DNA of 64,000 bases from Gemmatimonadota bacterium (GTDB lineage Bacteria; Gemmatimonadota; Gemmatimonadetes; Palauibacterales; KS3-K002). This document shows, piece by piece, positions 1-9,728 of this stretch (positions are counted from its first letter, which is position 1; each line of letters starts with the position of its first letter). The notes beneath the pieces were generated by a model. That model was not told where the DNA came from. It was given only the letters and a program-made list of their open reading frames with translations, and ran no database searches. Both the position numbers and the translations under genes were made by a program. The stretch is taken from positions 4,354,040 to 4,418,039 of the forward strand of contig CP070815.1 in the NCBI GenBank assembly GCA_020344215.1, given 5' to 3'.

Positions 1-26
1 TCATCCTCGGGGCCGTGGCGCTATAG
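1..26 (+). CDS. C-terminal tail of an upstream gene, probably NuoL (partial)
   Basis: The frame starting at base 3 reads ILGAVAL and stops at TAG (24-26), 12 bases before nuoM. The hydrophobic tail and the position directly before nuoM fit the end of nuoL, the usual upstream neighbour in complex I operons. Too little sequence is present to prove identity. Confidence 0.45.
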
Positions 27-38
27 GGAAAGGAATCG

Positions 39-1610
39 ATGTCGAGCTTCTACAGCAGTCACTGGGTCATAACGTTCCTGGTCTTCTTCCCAGCGTTCGC
101 GGGCATCGTCTGCCTCTTCCTGCCGAAGAAGGCACTGCGCCAGTGGGCGTTCGTCTCCGCGATGATCGAGTTCTTGGTCTCGCTCCCGCTGTTCTGGACC
201 TTCCAGATCGGGTGGGTCGACTGGCAGAACTACGTGTCGGTCCCCTGGATAGGCAACTGGGGCATCTCGTACGCGCTGGGAGTTGACGGGATCTCCATAC
301 TGCTGATCCTGCTGACGACATTCCTGCTCCCGATATCGGTTCTCGTCTCCTGGGACCAGATCAAGGAAAAGGAGCGGGCGTACTACGCGATGCTTCTCGT
401 GCTCGTCACGGGGATTATCGGCGTCTTCGTGGCGCTCGACCTCTTCCTCTTCTACGTGTTCTGGGAAGTCACGCTCATCCCCATGTACTTCCTGATCGGT
501 GTGTGGGGGCACGAGCGTCGAATCTACGCGGCGGTCAAGTTCTTCCTGTTCACAGCGCTCGGCTCGCTGTTGATGCTAGTTGCCATCATCGTGCTGGTGC
601 GGCTGCACGTGGACCAGTTCGGTTTCGCCAGCCTGGCCTACGACGCTCTGCTGCGTGTCGTGGTACCGACGTCGATCCAGTACTGGATGTTCGCGGCCTT
701 CGCCCTCGCCTTCGCCATCAAGGTCCCGATGTTCCCGTTCCACACGTGGTTGCCCGACGCCCACGTGGAAGCGCCGACTGCGGGGTCGGTGATCCTGGCG
801 GCGGTACTCCTGAAGATGGGCGTCTACGGCTTCCTGCGTTTCGCCATCCCGCTGTTCCCGACGGTGGCTCTGAATCGCACGGTCCTGATGACCATAATGG
901 TCCTGGCGCTTATGGGGATCATCTACACGGCGTGGGTGGCAGCGGTACAGCCGAACATCAAGAAACTGATCGCCTACACGTCGGTGGCGCACCTGGGGTT
1001 CATCATGGTGGGCACATTCGCCCTCACGGCTCAGTCGGTAACGGGTGGTGTTCTCCAGATGATCAACCACGGGTTCTCGACGGGCGCCCTGTTCATTCTG
1101 GCGGGTTTCCTTTACAACCGGCAGCACAGCTACGAGATATCGGACTACAGCGGGTTGGCGGCGGTGATACCGGTCTATTGTGGGGCGCTGGTCCTGGTTG
1201 GGTTGTCATCGATCGGACTACCCGGCCTGAACGGGTTCGTCGGCGAGTTTTTGATACTGGTGGGGTCGTTCGGGAAGCATCCCTGGGTGACGCTTCTGGC
1301 AACGACCGGTGTGGTCTTCGCCGCGTACTACATGCTGCCGATGATCCGCAGGATCGTCTGGAACGAAGTGACGATAGAAGAGAACCGGAAGTTGCTCGAC
1401 CTCTCCCGGCTGGAGTTGGCCATCATCGTTCCCCTGTTGATCATGATCGTGTTGATGGGCGTGTATCCCAAGCCGTTCATCGACAGGGTTGCAGCATCGG
1501 CGGAGGCGTTGAGCGAGCGGGTCGTGACAGTAGTCGAACGCGACGCGGGTAGCTCGGACCAAGACCTGGCTGCCGTCGGCGCAGCGGTGGACCGGCCAGG
1601 AATGCGGTGA
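39..1610 (+). CDS. nuoM: NADH-quinone oxidoreductase subunit M
   Basis: Proton-pumping antiporter-like subunit of respiratory complex I in the inner membrane. The 523-residue protein is almost entirely hydrophobic with about 14 predicted helices. The conserved glutamate of helix 5 is seen as E143 in FWEVTLIPMYF. The key lysines of the discontinuous helix region are K228 in FAIKVPMFPFHTWLPDAH and K259 in VLLKMG. The length matches the family (about 500). The ATG has a purine-rich AAAGGA site 5 bases upstream, 12 bases after the preceding stop. The stop overlaps the nuoN start (GTGA), implying translational coupling in the nuo operon. Confidence 0.97.
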   Translation: MSSFYSSHWVITFLVFFPAFAGIVCLFLPKKALRQWAFVSAMIEFLVSLPLFWTFQIGWVDWQNYVSVPWIGNWGISYALGVDGISILLILLTTFLLPISVLVSWDQIKEKERAYYAMLLVLVTGIIGVFVALDLFLFYVFWEVTLIPMYFLIGVWGHERRIYAAVKFFLFTALGSLLMLVAIIVLVRLHVDQFGFASLAYDALLRVVVPTSIQYWMFAAFALAFAIKVPMFPFHTWLPDAHVEAPTAGSVILAAVLLKMGVYGFLRFAIPLFPTVALNRTVLMTIMVLALMGIIYTAWVAAVQPNIKKLIAYTSVAHLGFIMVGTFALTAQSVTGGVLQMINHGFSTGALFILAGFLYNRQHSYEISDYSGLAAVIPVYCGALVLVGLSSIGLPGLNGFVGEFLILVGSFGKHPWVTLLATTGVVFAAYYMLPMIRRIVWNEVTIEENRKLLDLSRLELAIIVPLLIMIVLMGVYPKPFIDRVAASAEALSERVVTVVERDAGSSDQDLAAVGAAVDRPGMR

Positions 1611-3112
1611 GTGCGGCGATGCTGATAGATTTCTCGAATCACCTCGACTACCTGTGGGCGTTGCTGCCTGAGACTGTTCTTACGGCAGGGGCGCTCATTC
1701 TGTTGATGTATGACGGGTTCGCCCGTAGGCGCTCGTCCGACTCCCGAGCCGTGGGCTGGGGGAGCTTGGTCGTACTGTCACTGGCCATCGTCGCCAACAT
1801 CTGGTTGATGGGGGTAGAGGAGGCGTCTCGGACGGGCATGGTGGCCATCGACGGCTATCGCATCTTCACGAACTTCCTGTTCCTCGGCGCTGCCGCACTC
1901 GTCGTATTCATCTCGTTCGACTACACGACGCGGGAAGGGATGACCCAGGGCGAATTCTACGCCCTGCTGTTGTTCGCTGTTGTCGGTATGATGCTGCTCG
2001 CAGGGAGCCGAGACCTGATTCTCATCTTCCTGGGCTTCGAGTTGATGTCCATCGCCGTATACGTGCTTGTGGGATTCAATCGCCGGGATCCGCGCTCCGC
2101 GGAAGCGGCACTGAAGTACTTCCTGCTGGGGGCCTTCTCAAGCGCGTTTCTGCTGTACGGGATGGCCATGCTGTATGGAGCCAGCGGCACCACCAACCTC
2201 GGGATAATGCGAGGCCTGTTCGATGCGGGACGCCTGAGCATCGTGGCGATCGCCGGCATCGCGCTGCTGGCGATCGGCTTCGGGTTCAAGGTATCGGCGG
2301 TCCCGTTCCACGTGTGGACACCAGACGCGTACGAGGGTGCTCCCACGCCCATAACGGCCTTCCTAGCGGCGGCGATCAAAGCGTCGGCGTTCGCCGCGTT
2401 CATCCGGATCTTCGTTGTCGCGCTGGGTGACCTGCACGAGTATTGGGAAGGAATCATCTGGGTCCTGGCAATGCTGACGATGATTGTTCCCAACGTGATC
2501 GCGCTGGTGCAGGACAACATCAAACGACTGCTGGCGTATTCGTCGATCGCGCATGCCGGCTATCTCCTGGTTGCCCTGATAGCGGCCAATGAGTCCGGGA
2601 TGGCCTCGTTTCTCTTCTACCTGGTCGCCTACACCGCGATGATTGTGGGTGCGTTCGCGATCGTGCTGGCACTGGCGGGCAAAGGAGACGAACGCCAGCG
2701 GCTGTCCGATTACGCAGGGCTCGGTTGGACACATCCTTGGGCGGCAGCGGTGCTCTCTATCTTCCTTGTGTCGCTGGCGGGCCTACCGCCTACGGCGGGT
2801 TTCATAGGGAAGTTCTACATCTTGCAGGCGGCCGTCGAAGCTGACTACATCGACCTCTCGGTTGTCCTTGTCGTCACTACGCTCATCTCGTACTGGTACT
2901 ACCTGCGTGTTATTGTCAGCATGTACATGAAACCGTGTGTCGCGGAGATAGGCCGTGTTCCGTGGGGGGCGGCGCTGCGGGCGGTACTGGTGGTCTGTGT
3001 GGCCATAACGGTCTATCTGGGAATACTCCCCTCGTGGCCGCTCCTCAAAGCCCGGCAGAGCGTGGAGGGCCTGGTACCAGTGGCAGAGCAGGTCGCCGAC
3101 GTCCGGCCCTGA
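1607..3112 (+). CDS. nuoN: NADH-quinone oxidoreductase subunit N
   Basis: Second antiporter-like membrane subunit of complex I (501 residues). Conserved functional residues are visible: E145 in LGFELMSIAVYVLVGF and K228 in GFGFKVSAVPFHVWTPDAY. The chosen GTG start overlaps the nuoM stop in a GTGA junction; an in-frame ATG lies four codons later (1619) and could be used instead. It is the last gene of the nuo operon here, followed by a 65-base gap. Order nuoL-M-N is standard, so the rest of complex I should lie upstream of the window. Confidence 0.97.
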   Translation: MSAAMLIDFSNHLDYLWALLPETVLTAGALILLMYDGFARRRSSDSRAVGWGSLVVLSLAIVANIWLMGVEEASRTGMVAIDGYRIFTNFLFLGAAALVVFISFDYTTREGMTQGEFYALLLFAVVGMMLLAGSRDLILIFLGFELMSIAVYVLVGFNRRDPRSAEAALKYFLLGAFSSAFLLYGMAMLYGASGTTNLGIMRGLFDAGRLSIVAIAGIALLAIGFGFKVSAVPFHVWTPDAYEGAPTPITAFLAAAIKASAFAAFIRIFVVALGDLHEYWEGIIWVLAMLTMIVPNVIALVQDNIKRLLAYSSIAHAGYLLVALIAANESGMASFLFYLVAYTAMIVGAFAIVLALAGKGDERQRLSDYAGLGWTHPWAAAVLSIFLVSLAGLPPTAGFIGKFYILQAAVEADYIDLSVVLVVTTLISYWYYLRVIVSMYMKPCVAEIGRVPWGAALRAVLVVCVAITVYLGILPSWPLLKARQSVEGLVPVAEQVADVRP

Positions 3113-3177
3113 AGGTTTCCCGACGAGCCAACGAGCTGTGAGGGGAACGGGCCCGCCGGAGGTGAGAGAGGTGAGAG

Positions 3178-4548
3178 ATGACGCGGGTTAGCCATCACAT
3201 CTTTCGCGAATACGATGTCAGGGGAGTGGTGGGTGAGGACCTCACGCCCGAGGTGGCGCTCCAGCTAGGGCGGGCCTACGGCAGCCAGTTGCGCGAAGAC
3301 CTGGGGACAGAGACCCCGACCGTGGCGCTGGGGCATGACAACCGTCTCAGCTCCGAGGAGCTCGCGCGAGCGTTCGCCAAAGGTTTGGCTGCAACCGGCG
3401 CGCGAGTGACTCACGTTGGCCTCGTGCCGACACCGGCGCTTTACTTCGCTGTCCACCATCTCGGCTGTGACGCGGGGATACAGGTGACGGGCTCGCACAA
3501 CCCGCCGGACTACAACGGCTTCAAGATGCTGACCGCGGGTGGCCCGTTCTACGGCCGCTCGATCCAGCAGCTCCGGGCGCGAATCGACGCTCAGGACTTC
3601 GCCGACGGGGTCGGGCGGCTGGAGGGGCGAGAGATACTGGACGCGTATATCGCGGACGTAATTGGCAGGTTCACCCTGGAGCGACCGGTACGTGTGGTGA
3701 TCGATTGTGGGAACGGCACGGGAAGCTTGGCCGCGGTACAAGTGCTGGAGGGAATAGGGGCTCAAGTTGACCCGTTGTACTGCGAGTCGGATGGGACCTT
3801 CCCGAACCACCACCCCGACCCTACGGTGGACGAGTACATCGCGGACCTCATCGATCACGTGCGCACGACCGATGCCGAGCTAGGAATCGCCGTCGATGGG
3901 GATGCCGATCGCATCGGCGCTGTTGACGAGAATGGGAGCATCGTGCGCGGGGATCACCTGCTACTCATCTACGCTCTCGATGCGCTGAGTCGGAGGCCAG
4001 GTGAGCAGGTGATCTTCGACGTCAAGTGCTCTCAAGTACTCGAGGACGGCATCAGGGAGGCGGGCGGGCGACCCGTCATGTGGAAGACGGGCCACTCGCT
4101 GATCAAAGAGAAGATGCGGGAGACCGGTGCGAAGATAGCCGGCGAGATGAGCGGCCACATGTTCTTCGGCGATGACTATTACGGGTACGACGATGCCCTG
4201 TACTCGGCTTGTCGGCTCGTGGACATCGTGGCCCGCTCGGCTGGGCCGCTTTCCCGGCTACTGGAAGGCACGCCACGCCTCGCGTCGACGCCCGAGATAA
4301 GGGTCGACTGCGGTGACGAAGTGAAGTTCCAACTCGTGGCTAGTGCGGTGGAGTACTTCAAGCAGCGCTACGATGTCATAGATGTGGACGGTGCTCGCAT
4401 ACGCTTCTCCGACGGTTGGGCCCTGATCAGGGCGAGCAACACACAGCCGATAGTTGTGCTGCGATTCGAAGCTAGCAGCGAGGCGCGTCTGCAGGAGATA
4501 CGGGAAGAGGTTTCCAGCTGGCTGCGGGCGAGGGGGCTCGCAGTCTAG
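3178..4548 (+). CDS. phosphomannomutase/phosphoglucomutase
   Basis: Alpha-D-phosphohexomutase, interconverting hexose 6-phosphate and hexose 1-phosphate to supply sugar nucleotides for glycans. At 456 residues it has all four family motifs: catalytic serine S106 in VTGSHNPPDYNG, metal loop DGDADR (240-245), sugar-binding GEMSGH (322-327) and phosphate-binding RASNTQP (418-424). The GEMSGH form is typical of the bifunctional ManB/AlgC-type mannose/glucose branch rather than GlmM or PNGM. A strong AGGTGAGAGAGGTGAG leader precedes the ATG. Mannose versus glucose preference cannot be decided here. It could feed the polysaccharide and heptose genes at 28-39 kb. Confidence 0.93.
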   Translation: MTRVSHHIFREYDVRGVVGEDLTPEVALQLGRAYGSQLREDLGTETPTVALGHDNRLSSEELARAFAKGLAATGARVTHVGLVPTPALYFAVHHLGCDAGIQVTGSHNPPDYNGFKMLTAGGPFYGRSIQQLRARIDAQDFADGVGRLEGREILDAYIADVIGRFTLERPVRVVIDCGNGTGSLAAVQVLEGIGAQVDPLYCESDGTFPNHHPDPTVDEYIADLIDHVRTTDAELGIAVDGDADRIGAVDENGSIVRGDHLLLIYALDALSRRPGEQVIFDVKCSQVLEDGIREAGGRPVMWKTGHSLIKEKMRETGAKIAGEMSGHMFFGDDYYGYDDALYSACRLVDIVARSAGPLSRLLEGTPRLASTPEIRVDCGDEVKFQLVASAVEYFKQRYDVIDVDGARIRFSDGWALIRASNTQPIVVLRFEASSEARLQEIREEVSSWLRARGLAV

Positions 4549-4633
4549 GGAGGGAATCTCGAGTAGGGAAGTTGCAACCCGGAAGTTCATTTTCCCGTGG
4601 TCCCCGGATTGACAACCGGGCATTCCCAACCCG

Positions 4634-5590
4634 GTGGACGAGATGGTTGCCACTCGAAAGACCGTGGTCGTTGCCCTCGGCGGGAACGCACTATGCCCAC
4701 CGGGAGACAACGTCACGATCTACGACCAGTTCCGGCATACGCGGCAGAGCCTGAAGAGCGTCGTCGAGCTTGCTAAGGACGGCTGGCGAATCGCTGTCGT
4801 ACACGGCAACGGCCCGCAGGTCGGAGACGAACTGCTCCGAAACGAGATGGCTTCGGGTGTTCTGCCCGAACTGCCGTTGGGTGTGCTTGTGGCCTCTACG
4901 GCCGGCTGGATTGGGTACATGATCCAGCAGACGCTACAGAACGGCTTGGAGAAGGCAGGCATCCACCGGCTCGTCGTGACGCAGATCACGCAGGTCGTCG
5001 TCGACCCCGAGGCGCCCGAGATGCAGGATCCGACGAAGTTCATCGGGCGTGGCCTGAGCGAGCAGCAGGCGGAGCGGCTGAGAGACTCCTACTTGGTGAA
5101 GAGGGACGCCAACGCCGTGCTCCGGCGGGTCGTGGCCAGCCCGAAGCCGGTGGAGACCATCGAGTGGAACACGATCCGCCGCCTCGTCTACCGCGGGGTG
5201 ATCGTGATCGCGGCCGGGGGCGGCGGAGTCCCGGTGTACAGGGATGCGGTGCTGGGGCTGGAGGGTGTCGACGTGGTGGTGGACAAAGACCTGGCGGCGG
5301 CGGTGCTGGGCTGCGAGATCGGGGCGAGCACGCTGTTGATCCTGACCGACATCGACGCCGTATACCGTGATTTCGGCACGTCTCATGCGCAGCCGCTCAG
5401 ACGCTTGTCGTTAAAGGAAGCCGAGGCGATGCTTCAGACCGACCAGCTGGGTCGGGGTAGCATGAGGCCCAAGGTGGAGGCGGCGGTCAGGTTCCTCAGG
5501 GGTGGGGGTAGGAGAGCGCTCATAGCAAAGCTCGAACGGGGGCTCGCAGCGCTGCGTGGCGAGGCGGGCACTGAGATCAGAACCAGGTGA
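4634..5590 (+). CDS. arcC: carbamate kinase
   Basis: Amino-acid-kinase fold enzyme catalysing carbamoyl phosphate + ADP = ATP + carbamate. The 318 residues (usual about 310) show the family motifs VALGGNAL near the N-terminus, GNGPQVG, STAGWIGYMIQQ, AAGGGGVPV, VDKDLAAAVLG and SMRPKVEAA. The start is either GTG 4634 or ATG 4643 (fourth codon); neither has a strong ribosome site. The usual partners, arginine deiminase and ornithine carbamoyltransferase, are not in the window, so its physiological source of carbamoyl phosphate is unknown. It ends 4 bases before sucC, suggesting co-transcription. Confidence 0.92.
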   Translation: MDEMVATRKTVVVALGGNALCPPGDNVTIYDQFRHTRQSLKSVVELAKDGWRIAVVHGNGPQVGDELLRNEMASGVLPELPLGVLVASTAGWIGYMIQQTLQNGLEKAGIHRLVVTQITQVVVDPEAPEMQDPTKFIGRGLSEQQAERLRDSYLVKRDANAVLRRVVASPKPVETIEWNTIRRLVYRGVIVIAAGGGGVPVYRDAVLGLEGVDVVVDKDLAAAVLGCEIGASTLLILTDIDAVYRDFGTSHAQPLRRLSLKEAEAMLQTDQLGRGSMRPKVEAAVRFLRGGGRRALIAKLERGLAALRGEAGTEIRTR

Positions 5591-5594
5591 GTGT

Positions 5595-6731
5595 ATGAAC
5601 ATCCACGAGTATCAAGCCAGGGAAGTCTTCCGGCAGCACGGCATCCCGGTACCGCCCGGGGAAGTCGCCACTACACCGGAGGGAGCCGAGAAGATCGCGG
5701 CCGAGCTTGGGACTGGGGTCGTCGTGAAGGCGCAGGTTCATGCGGGCGGCCGCGGTAAGGCGGGCGGTGTCAAACTGGCGGCGACGCCGGGGGAGGCGCG
5801 GGCGGCAGCTGAGAAGATCCTGGGCATGCAGATCAAGGGGCTGACGGTGACCAAGGTGTTGGTCAGTCCGGCGGAAGAGATCGAGCACGAGGCGTATGTC
5901 GGAGCGATCGTCGACCGGTCCAACGGTGCCGTCGTGTTGATGGCTTCGCCGGAAGGTGGGATCGACATCGAGGAGGTGGCGGCGAAGACACCGGAACTCA
6001 TCTACAAGGAATCGGTGGATCCCCGCTACGGGTTGCTCTCCCACCAGGCGTCGCGGCTGGCGTATAAGCTGTACGCGGGCGACGCGTCACGTGCACGTCA
6101 GGCTTCGGACATCATCCAGAAACTCTATGCGTCGATGCTTGACGCGGGCGCCTCGCTGATAGAGATCAACCCGCTAATCACGACGAAATCGGGCGAGCTC
6201 AAGGCGATCGATGCCAAGATGAACATCGACGATAACGAGCTATTCCGGCGGAGCGAGATCGCCGAGCTGCGTGACGTGGAGGCGGAGGCACCGGAGGAGG
6301 TGAAGGCGCGCGCCCAGGGGCTGACCTACATCAAGCTCGACGGCAACGTGGGGTGCTGCGTCAACGGTGCGGGTCTGGCTATGGCCACGATGGACCTGGT
6401 CAAGTACTACGGAGGCGAGCCCGCCAACTTCCTAGACATCGGTGGGTCGTCGAGTCCGGAGAAGGTGGTAACGGCGCTCCAGATCATCACCTCCGATCCT
6501 GCGGTCAAGTCGATCCTGTTCAACATCTTCGGCGGCATTACGCGCTGCGACGACGTGGCGAGCGGGATCGTTGAGGCTACGAAGGAGATCGAGTTGAGTG
6601 TGCCGATCACCATCCGGCTGACCGGGACGAACGAGGATGAGGCGGTCAAGATTCTCGAGGCTGCAGGATTCAGTGCTATGACGGAGATGGACGAGGCTGT
6701 CCAGAAAGCGGTCGAGCTGGCCAAGAACTAG
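5595..6731 (+). CDS. sucC: succinyl-CoA synthetase, beta subunit (ADP-forming)
   Basis: Nucleotide-binding subunit of the TCA-cycle enzyme succinate-CoA ligase. The start is set at ATG 5595 because the protein then begins [12 protein letters not shown], the standard SucC N-terminus; a longer in-frame reading would run into arcC. It has 378 residues against about 388 in E. coli. An ATP-grasp N-terminal half carries GRGKAGGVK (52-60); the C-terminal CoA-ligase half carries the NFLDIGGSS and [11 protein letters not shown] motifs. It is paired with sucD 17 bases downstream, forming the alpha2beta2 enzyme. Confidence 0.97.
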   Translation: MNIHEYQAREVFRQHGIPVPPGEVATTPEGAEKIAAELGTGVVVKAQVHAGGRGKAGGVKLAATPGEARAAAEKILGMQIKGLTVTKVLVSPAEEIEHEAYVGAIVDRSNGAVVLMASPEGGIDIEEVAAKTPELIYKESVDPRYGLLSHQASRLAYKLYAGDASRARQASDIIQKLYASMLDAGASLIEINPLITTKSGELKAIDAKMNIDDNELFRRSEIAELRDVEAEAPEEVKARAQGLTYIKLDGNVGCCVNGAGLAMATMDLVKYYGGEPANFLDIGGSSSPEKVVTALQIITSDPAVKSILFNIFGGITRCDDVASGIVEATKEIELSVPITIRLTGTNEDEAVKILEAAGFSAMTEMDEAVQKAVELAKN

Positions 6732-6748
6732 ATATAGGTGCGACTTCG

Positions 6749-7624
6749 ATGGCGATATACGCGGATAGCAACACGCGGGTCGTGATCCAGGGGATCACAG
6801 GTCGGGATGGTTCCTTCCACACCCATCACATGATGGAGTACGGCACGAACGTCGTAGCGGGTGTGACACCGGGGAAGGGCGGCCAGAAGTTCGAGGGCAA
6901 AGTGCCGGTATTCGACACGGTGGAGGAGGCGGTCCGCAAGGAAGGGGCGGACGCTAGCGTTATCTACGTGCCGGCAGCCTTCGCGGCCAGCGCCATCTGT
7001 GAGGCGGCTGACTCGGGGATCGAGTTGATCGTCTGTATCTCGGAGGGCATACCGGTCCTGGACATGCTGAGGGCGGCCCGTTACGTGACTGATCGTGGTG
7101 CGCGTCTCATCGGTCCCAACTGTCCGGGAATGATCTCACCGGGCAAGGCGAAGTTGGGAATCATTCCGGGCCAGATCGTCGAGGAAGGACCTGTGGGCGT
7201 GGTCAGCCGCTCGGGGACGCTCACCTACGAGGTCGTCTGGGCGCTCACCAGTGCGGGCATGGGTCAGTCGAGTTGCATCGGAATCGGGGGAGATCCCGTG
7301 ATCGGCACCGACTTCGTCGACTGCTTGGACGCCTTCGAGGGTGATCCGCAGACGGAAGCGATCGTGTTAATCGGCGAGATCGGCGGTACCGATGAACAGA
7401 ACGCCGCGCGGCACATCAAAGAGAAGCTCTCCAAGCCGGTTGTCGGCTTCGTTGCGGGTCAGACCGCACCTCCCGGACGCCGCATGGGACACGCGGGCGC
7501 GATCATCTCCGGCTCGTCGGGCACCGCGGAAGAAAAGATCGCAGCTTTCAGGGCAAACGGTGTGGAGGTCGCCGAGCGGCCGGTCGACATGCCGGAGATC
7601 GTGAGAAGAGCGCTGAATGGTTAA
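6749..7624 (+). CDS. sucD: succinyl-CoA synthetase, alpha subunit
   Basis: CoA-binding and phosphohistidine subunit of succinate-CoA ligase. It has 291 residues, as usual. The Rossmann motif [13 protein letters not shown] lies at the N-terminus, GPNCPG at 122-127, and the active-site phosphohistidine is H248 in [12 protein letters not shown]. The stop codon overlaps the next gene (EIIA/CBS fusion) by 8 bases, so the metabolic enzyme and the putative regulator are translationally linked. Confidence 0.97.
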   Translation: MAIYADSNTRVVIQGITGRDGSFHTHHMMEYGTNVVAGVTPGKGGQKFEGKVPVFDTVEEAVRKEGADASVIYVPAAFAASAICEAADSGIELIVCISEGIPVLDMLRAARYVTDRGARLIGPNCPGMISPGKAKLGIIPGQIVEEGPVGVVSRSGTLTYEVVWALTSAGMGQSSCIGIGGDPVIGTDFVDCLDAFEGDPQTEAIVLIGEIGGTDEQNAARHIKEKLSKPVVGFVAGQTAPPGRRMGHAGAIISGSSGTAEEKIAAFRANGVEVAERPVDMPEIVRRALNG

Positions 7625-8516
7625 GCCTATAGCGATATCGCGGCTGTTGCTGCCTGACCGGATCGTCGTCGGGCTGAAGGGATCGACGTACTCCCAGGCC
7701 GTCGCCTATTTGCTCGATCGTCTCGACGCTGCGGGGCTGATCAGCGATCGGGCGCTGCTGGATGAGATGGTCGACGCGGAGGCTACCGGCGGTCAGTATC
7801 CGACACTGGGCCCCCGCACGCTCCTTGCACATTACCGGAGCGACGCCGTGCAGGAGCTGGCCGTCGCGATGGGCACAGCCAAGAAGCCGTTCGGCTTCGC
7901 GCCGGCCGAGGCGAGCGACGCGGTGTTCTTGGTCTTGATTGTCGCGCCGCGGACCGCAGCGAAGATGTACCTCAAGACGCTTGCCGCCTTGAGCGGCTTG
8001 CTCGCCACGCCGGACGTGGCCGACGCTCTCGCAGCAGCGGGCTCGGTCGAGGAGTTCCTCGATGTGATTGCTGGTGCCGACCTGCTGGTCCGGCCGGAGC
8101 TCATGGTAAGTGACCTGATGAGCCGCGAGTTCCAGACGGTATCGCCGGATACGCCTCTCTCGGAGGTCCTCCACCTCATGGTTCGCCATCGCCGTCGCGG
8201 GGTACCGGTCGTCAGTGACAACGGCGAGGTACTGGGTGTGGTAACGGAACAGGACGTCCTTCAGCATTTCCTGCCTCAGGTTCTGGGTGCCGCGCCACTC
8301 GTCGACGGGAGGCAACCGCCTGTCGAAGACGTGGACGTTCGGGACGTGATGCAGAGGACCGTAATGTGCCTCTCGGAGGATCAGCTGATCTCCGACGTTC
8401 TCGGCACGATGCTGAGCGAGAGCGTGTCGCAGTTCCCGGTGGTGAGGGAAGGGAAGCTGGTGGGTTACCTGTCGCGGACCGACATTATCGTGAAGTTACT
8501 TGAGCACATGGTTTAG
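7617..8516 (+). CDS. PTS EIIA(Ntr/fructose)-like domain fused to a CBS pair
   Basis: Residues about 1-150 resemble the PtsN/EIIA-fructose fold: the [19 protein letters not shown] segment aligns with the phosphorylation motif, placing the phospho-acceptor at H72, and VFLVLIVAP is followed by a helical end. Residues about 160-299 are two CBS motifs ([36 protein letters not shown]), which usually bind adenosyl ligands. No EI or HPr gene is nearby. The usual G-x-A-x-P-H context of the histidine is degenerate (LLAH), so phosphotransfer is not certain. The 8-base overlap with sucD and 8-base gap to ndk suggest a regulator coupled to energy metabolism; this is inference. Confidence 0.75.
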   Translation: MVKPIAISRLLLPDRIVVGLKGSTYSQAVAYLLDRLDAAGLISDRALLDEMVDAEATGGQYPTLGPRTLLAHYRSDAVQELAVAMGTAKKPFGFAPAEASDAVFLVLIVAPRTAAKMYLKTLAALSGLLATPDVADALAAAGSVEEFLDVIAGADLLVRPELMVSDLMSREFQTVSPDTPLSEVLHLMVRHRRRGVPVVSDNGEVLGVVTEQDVLQHFLPQVLGAAPLVDGRQPPVEDVDVRDVMQRTVMCLSEDQLISDVLGTMLSESVSQFPVVREGKLVGYLSRTDIIVKLLEHMV

Positions 8517-8524
8517 AATAGGCT

Positions 8525-8947
8525 ATGGATCTTACACTTGCGATAATCAAGCCCGACGCGGTCGAGGGGCGGAAGATCGGTCGGATCCTCGCGCAGCTCG
8601 AGGACGCAGGGTTCAGTATCCGCGCAGCCAAGTTCGTGCAACTCGACGAGCCCCAGGCCGGGGCGTTCTACGCGGTGCACAGCGAACGCCCGTTTTACGA
8701 GCCGCTGAAGCGGTTCATGACATCGGGCCCGATTCTCGCACTCGCGCTGGAGCATGAGGACGCGGTGACGCGTCTGCGGAAGGTGATCGGAGCGACTGAT
8801 CCAGCAGAGGCGGAGCCCGGCACGGTCCGGGCGCAGTACGCGGAAAGCAAGGAGCGGAACGCCATCCACGCATCCGATTCAGACGAGACGGCCCGCCAAG
8901 AACTCAGCTTCTTCTTCTCGAGCAGGGAGCTCATGGGGGCGGCCTAG
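8525..8947 (+). CDS. ndk: nucleoside diphosphate kinase
   Basis: Transfers the terminal phosphate of ATP to other NDPs and dNDPs through a phosphohistidine. It has 140 residues, the family length. The N-terminus LTLAIIKPDAV is diagnostic; the catalytic histidine is H115 in NAIHASDS. The residue after the histidine is alanine where many family members have glycine. Ndk next to sucCD is a recurrent bacterial arrangement and gives a direct route from substrate-level ATP/GTP to other nucleotides. It ends 64 bases before the DUF177 gene. Confidence 0.97.
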   Translation: MDLTLAIIKPDAVEGRKIGRILAQLEDAGFSIRAAKFVQLDEPQAGAFYAVHSERPFYEPLKRFMTSGPILALALEHEDAVTRLRKVIGATDPAEAEPGTVRAQYAESKERNAIHASDSDETARQELSFFFSSRELMGAA

Positions 8948-9011
8948 GCCCAGCGTCGCGCCCAATCTGCCGCGTTGACAGGATCCGGGGCCCCCGATAG
9001 ACTATGGGGCT

Positions 9012-9527
9012 GTGCTGATAATAGACTTACGGCGCTTGGACGATGCGCCGGTGGAGGTCGAGGGCGAGATCGCCAGCGACGATCCGCAGTGGGCCAATAC
9101 CGGCCTCGAGCTGGTCTCTCCGCTGGTGGCACGTGCGACGGCGGAAGGCTCGACGACCCGGGGCGTTTGGGTACGTGGGTCGCTAAAGGGGCATGTGCGC
9201 GCAGCGTGTCGGAGATGTCTCGAGCCTCTCGAGCTGGAGGTGGGCGATGAGTTTGCCATTCTCTTTGATCCCAAGACCTCCGAAGCTGAGGGCGATCTGA
9301 CGCTCTACGGCCTTGACCCCAAGGCGGAGGAGTTGGATCTTCGCACCCCGCTCAGAGAGCGAATGCTGCTGGCCGTACCAGAGTATCCACTATGCCGGGA
9401 CGGCTGTCGTGGCCTGTGCGCCCGCTGCGGAGCGAATCTGAACGAAGGTGACTGCAGCTGCGAACCTGCGGGCACGGACCCGCGCTGGGGGCCGCTGCAG
9501 GCACTGCGGAACGAGACTCGGAGATAG
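9012..9527 (+). CDS. DUF177 (YceD-like) protein
   Basis: Family of the YceD/DUF177 proteins, conserved just upstream of rpmF and linked in the literature to 23S rRNA or large-subunit assembly. The 171-residue protein shows the core pattern of a central VRGSLKGHVRAACRRCLEPL segment followed by the Cys cluster CRDGCRGLCARCG near residues 125-137 and a last CSC, likely metal-binding. The start is GTG 9012. An ATG eight bases upstream is out of frame. It is followed by rpmF after 15 bases, the canonical arrangement. Confidence 0.88.
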   Translation: MLIIDLRRLDDAPVEVEGEIASDDPQWANTGLELVSPLVARATAEGSTTRGVWVRGSLKGHVRAACRRCLEPLELEVGDEFAILFDPKTSEAEGDLTLYGLDPKAEELDLRTPLRERMLLAVPEYPLCRDGCRGLCARCGANLNEGDCSCEPAGTDPRWGPLQALRNETRR

Positions 9528-9542
9528 AGATAGGGGAGAAGG

Positions 9543-9728
9543 ATGGCGGTACCGAAGAGGCGGACCTCCAAGGCGCGGAAGAGAAAGCGTCGCACGCACT
9601 TCAAGGCGAAGGCGGCCGGGACACAGGCTTGCCCTCGCTGCGGGGATCCCAAGTTGCCCCACCGGGTGTGCCCGACGTGCGGCTATTACAGAGACACTGA
9701 AGTCGTTCAGGTAGAGACGGAGTTCTAG
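9543..9728 (+). CDS. rpmF: 50S ribosomal protein L32
   Basis: Small basic ribosomal protein of the large subunit (61 residues). It begins [18 protein letters not shown] and carries a zinc-ribbon with C30, C33, C43 and C46, so it is the zinc-binding (C+) type. A good AGGGGAGAAGG ribosome site precedes the ATG. The position between DUF177 and plsX is the classical rpmF-plsX-fab arrangement that ties ribosome production to membrane lipid synthesis. Confidence 0.98.
   Translation: MAVPKRRTSKARKRKRRTHFKAKAAGTQACPRCGDPKLPHRVCPTCGYYRDTEVVQVETEF

Noticed and set aside
503..1552. 349-codon open frame inside nuoM (and many similar opposite-strand frames)
   Set aside because: Shadow of a strongly conserved gene; Gly/Arg/His-rich translation typical of alternative frames in GC-rich DNA.
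4609..4637. Perfect TTGACA upstream of the carbamate kinase gene as a -35 element
   Set aside because: No -10-like hexamer occurs 15-19 bases downstream (the sequence there is CCAACCCGGTGG), and it would lie inside the coding start. It is part of a small CCCGG/CCGGG inverted repeat.
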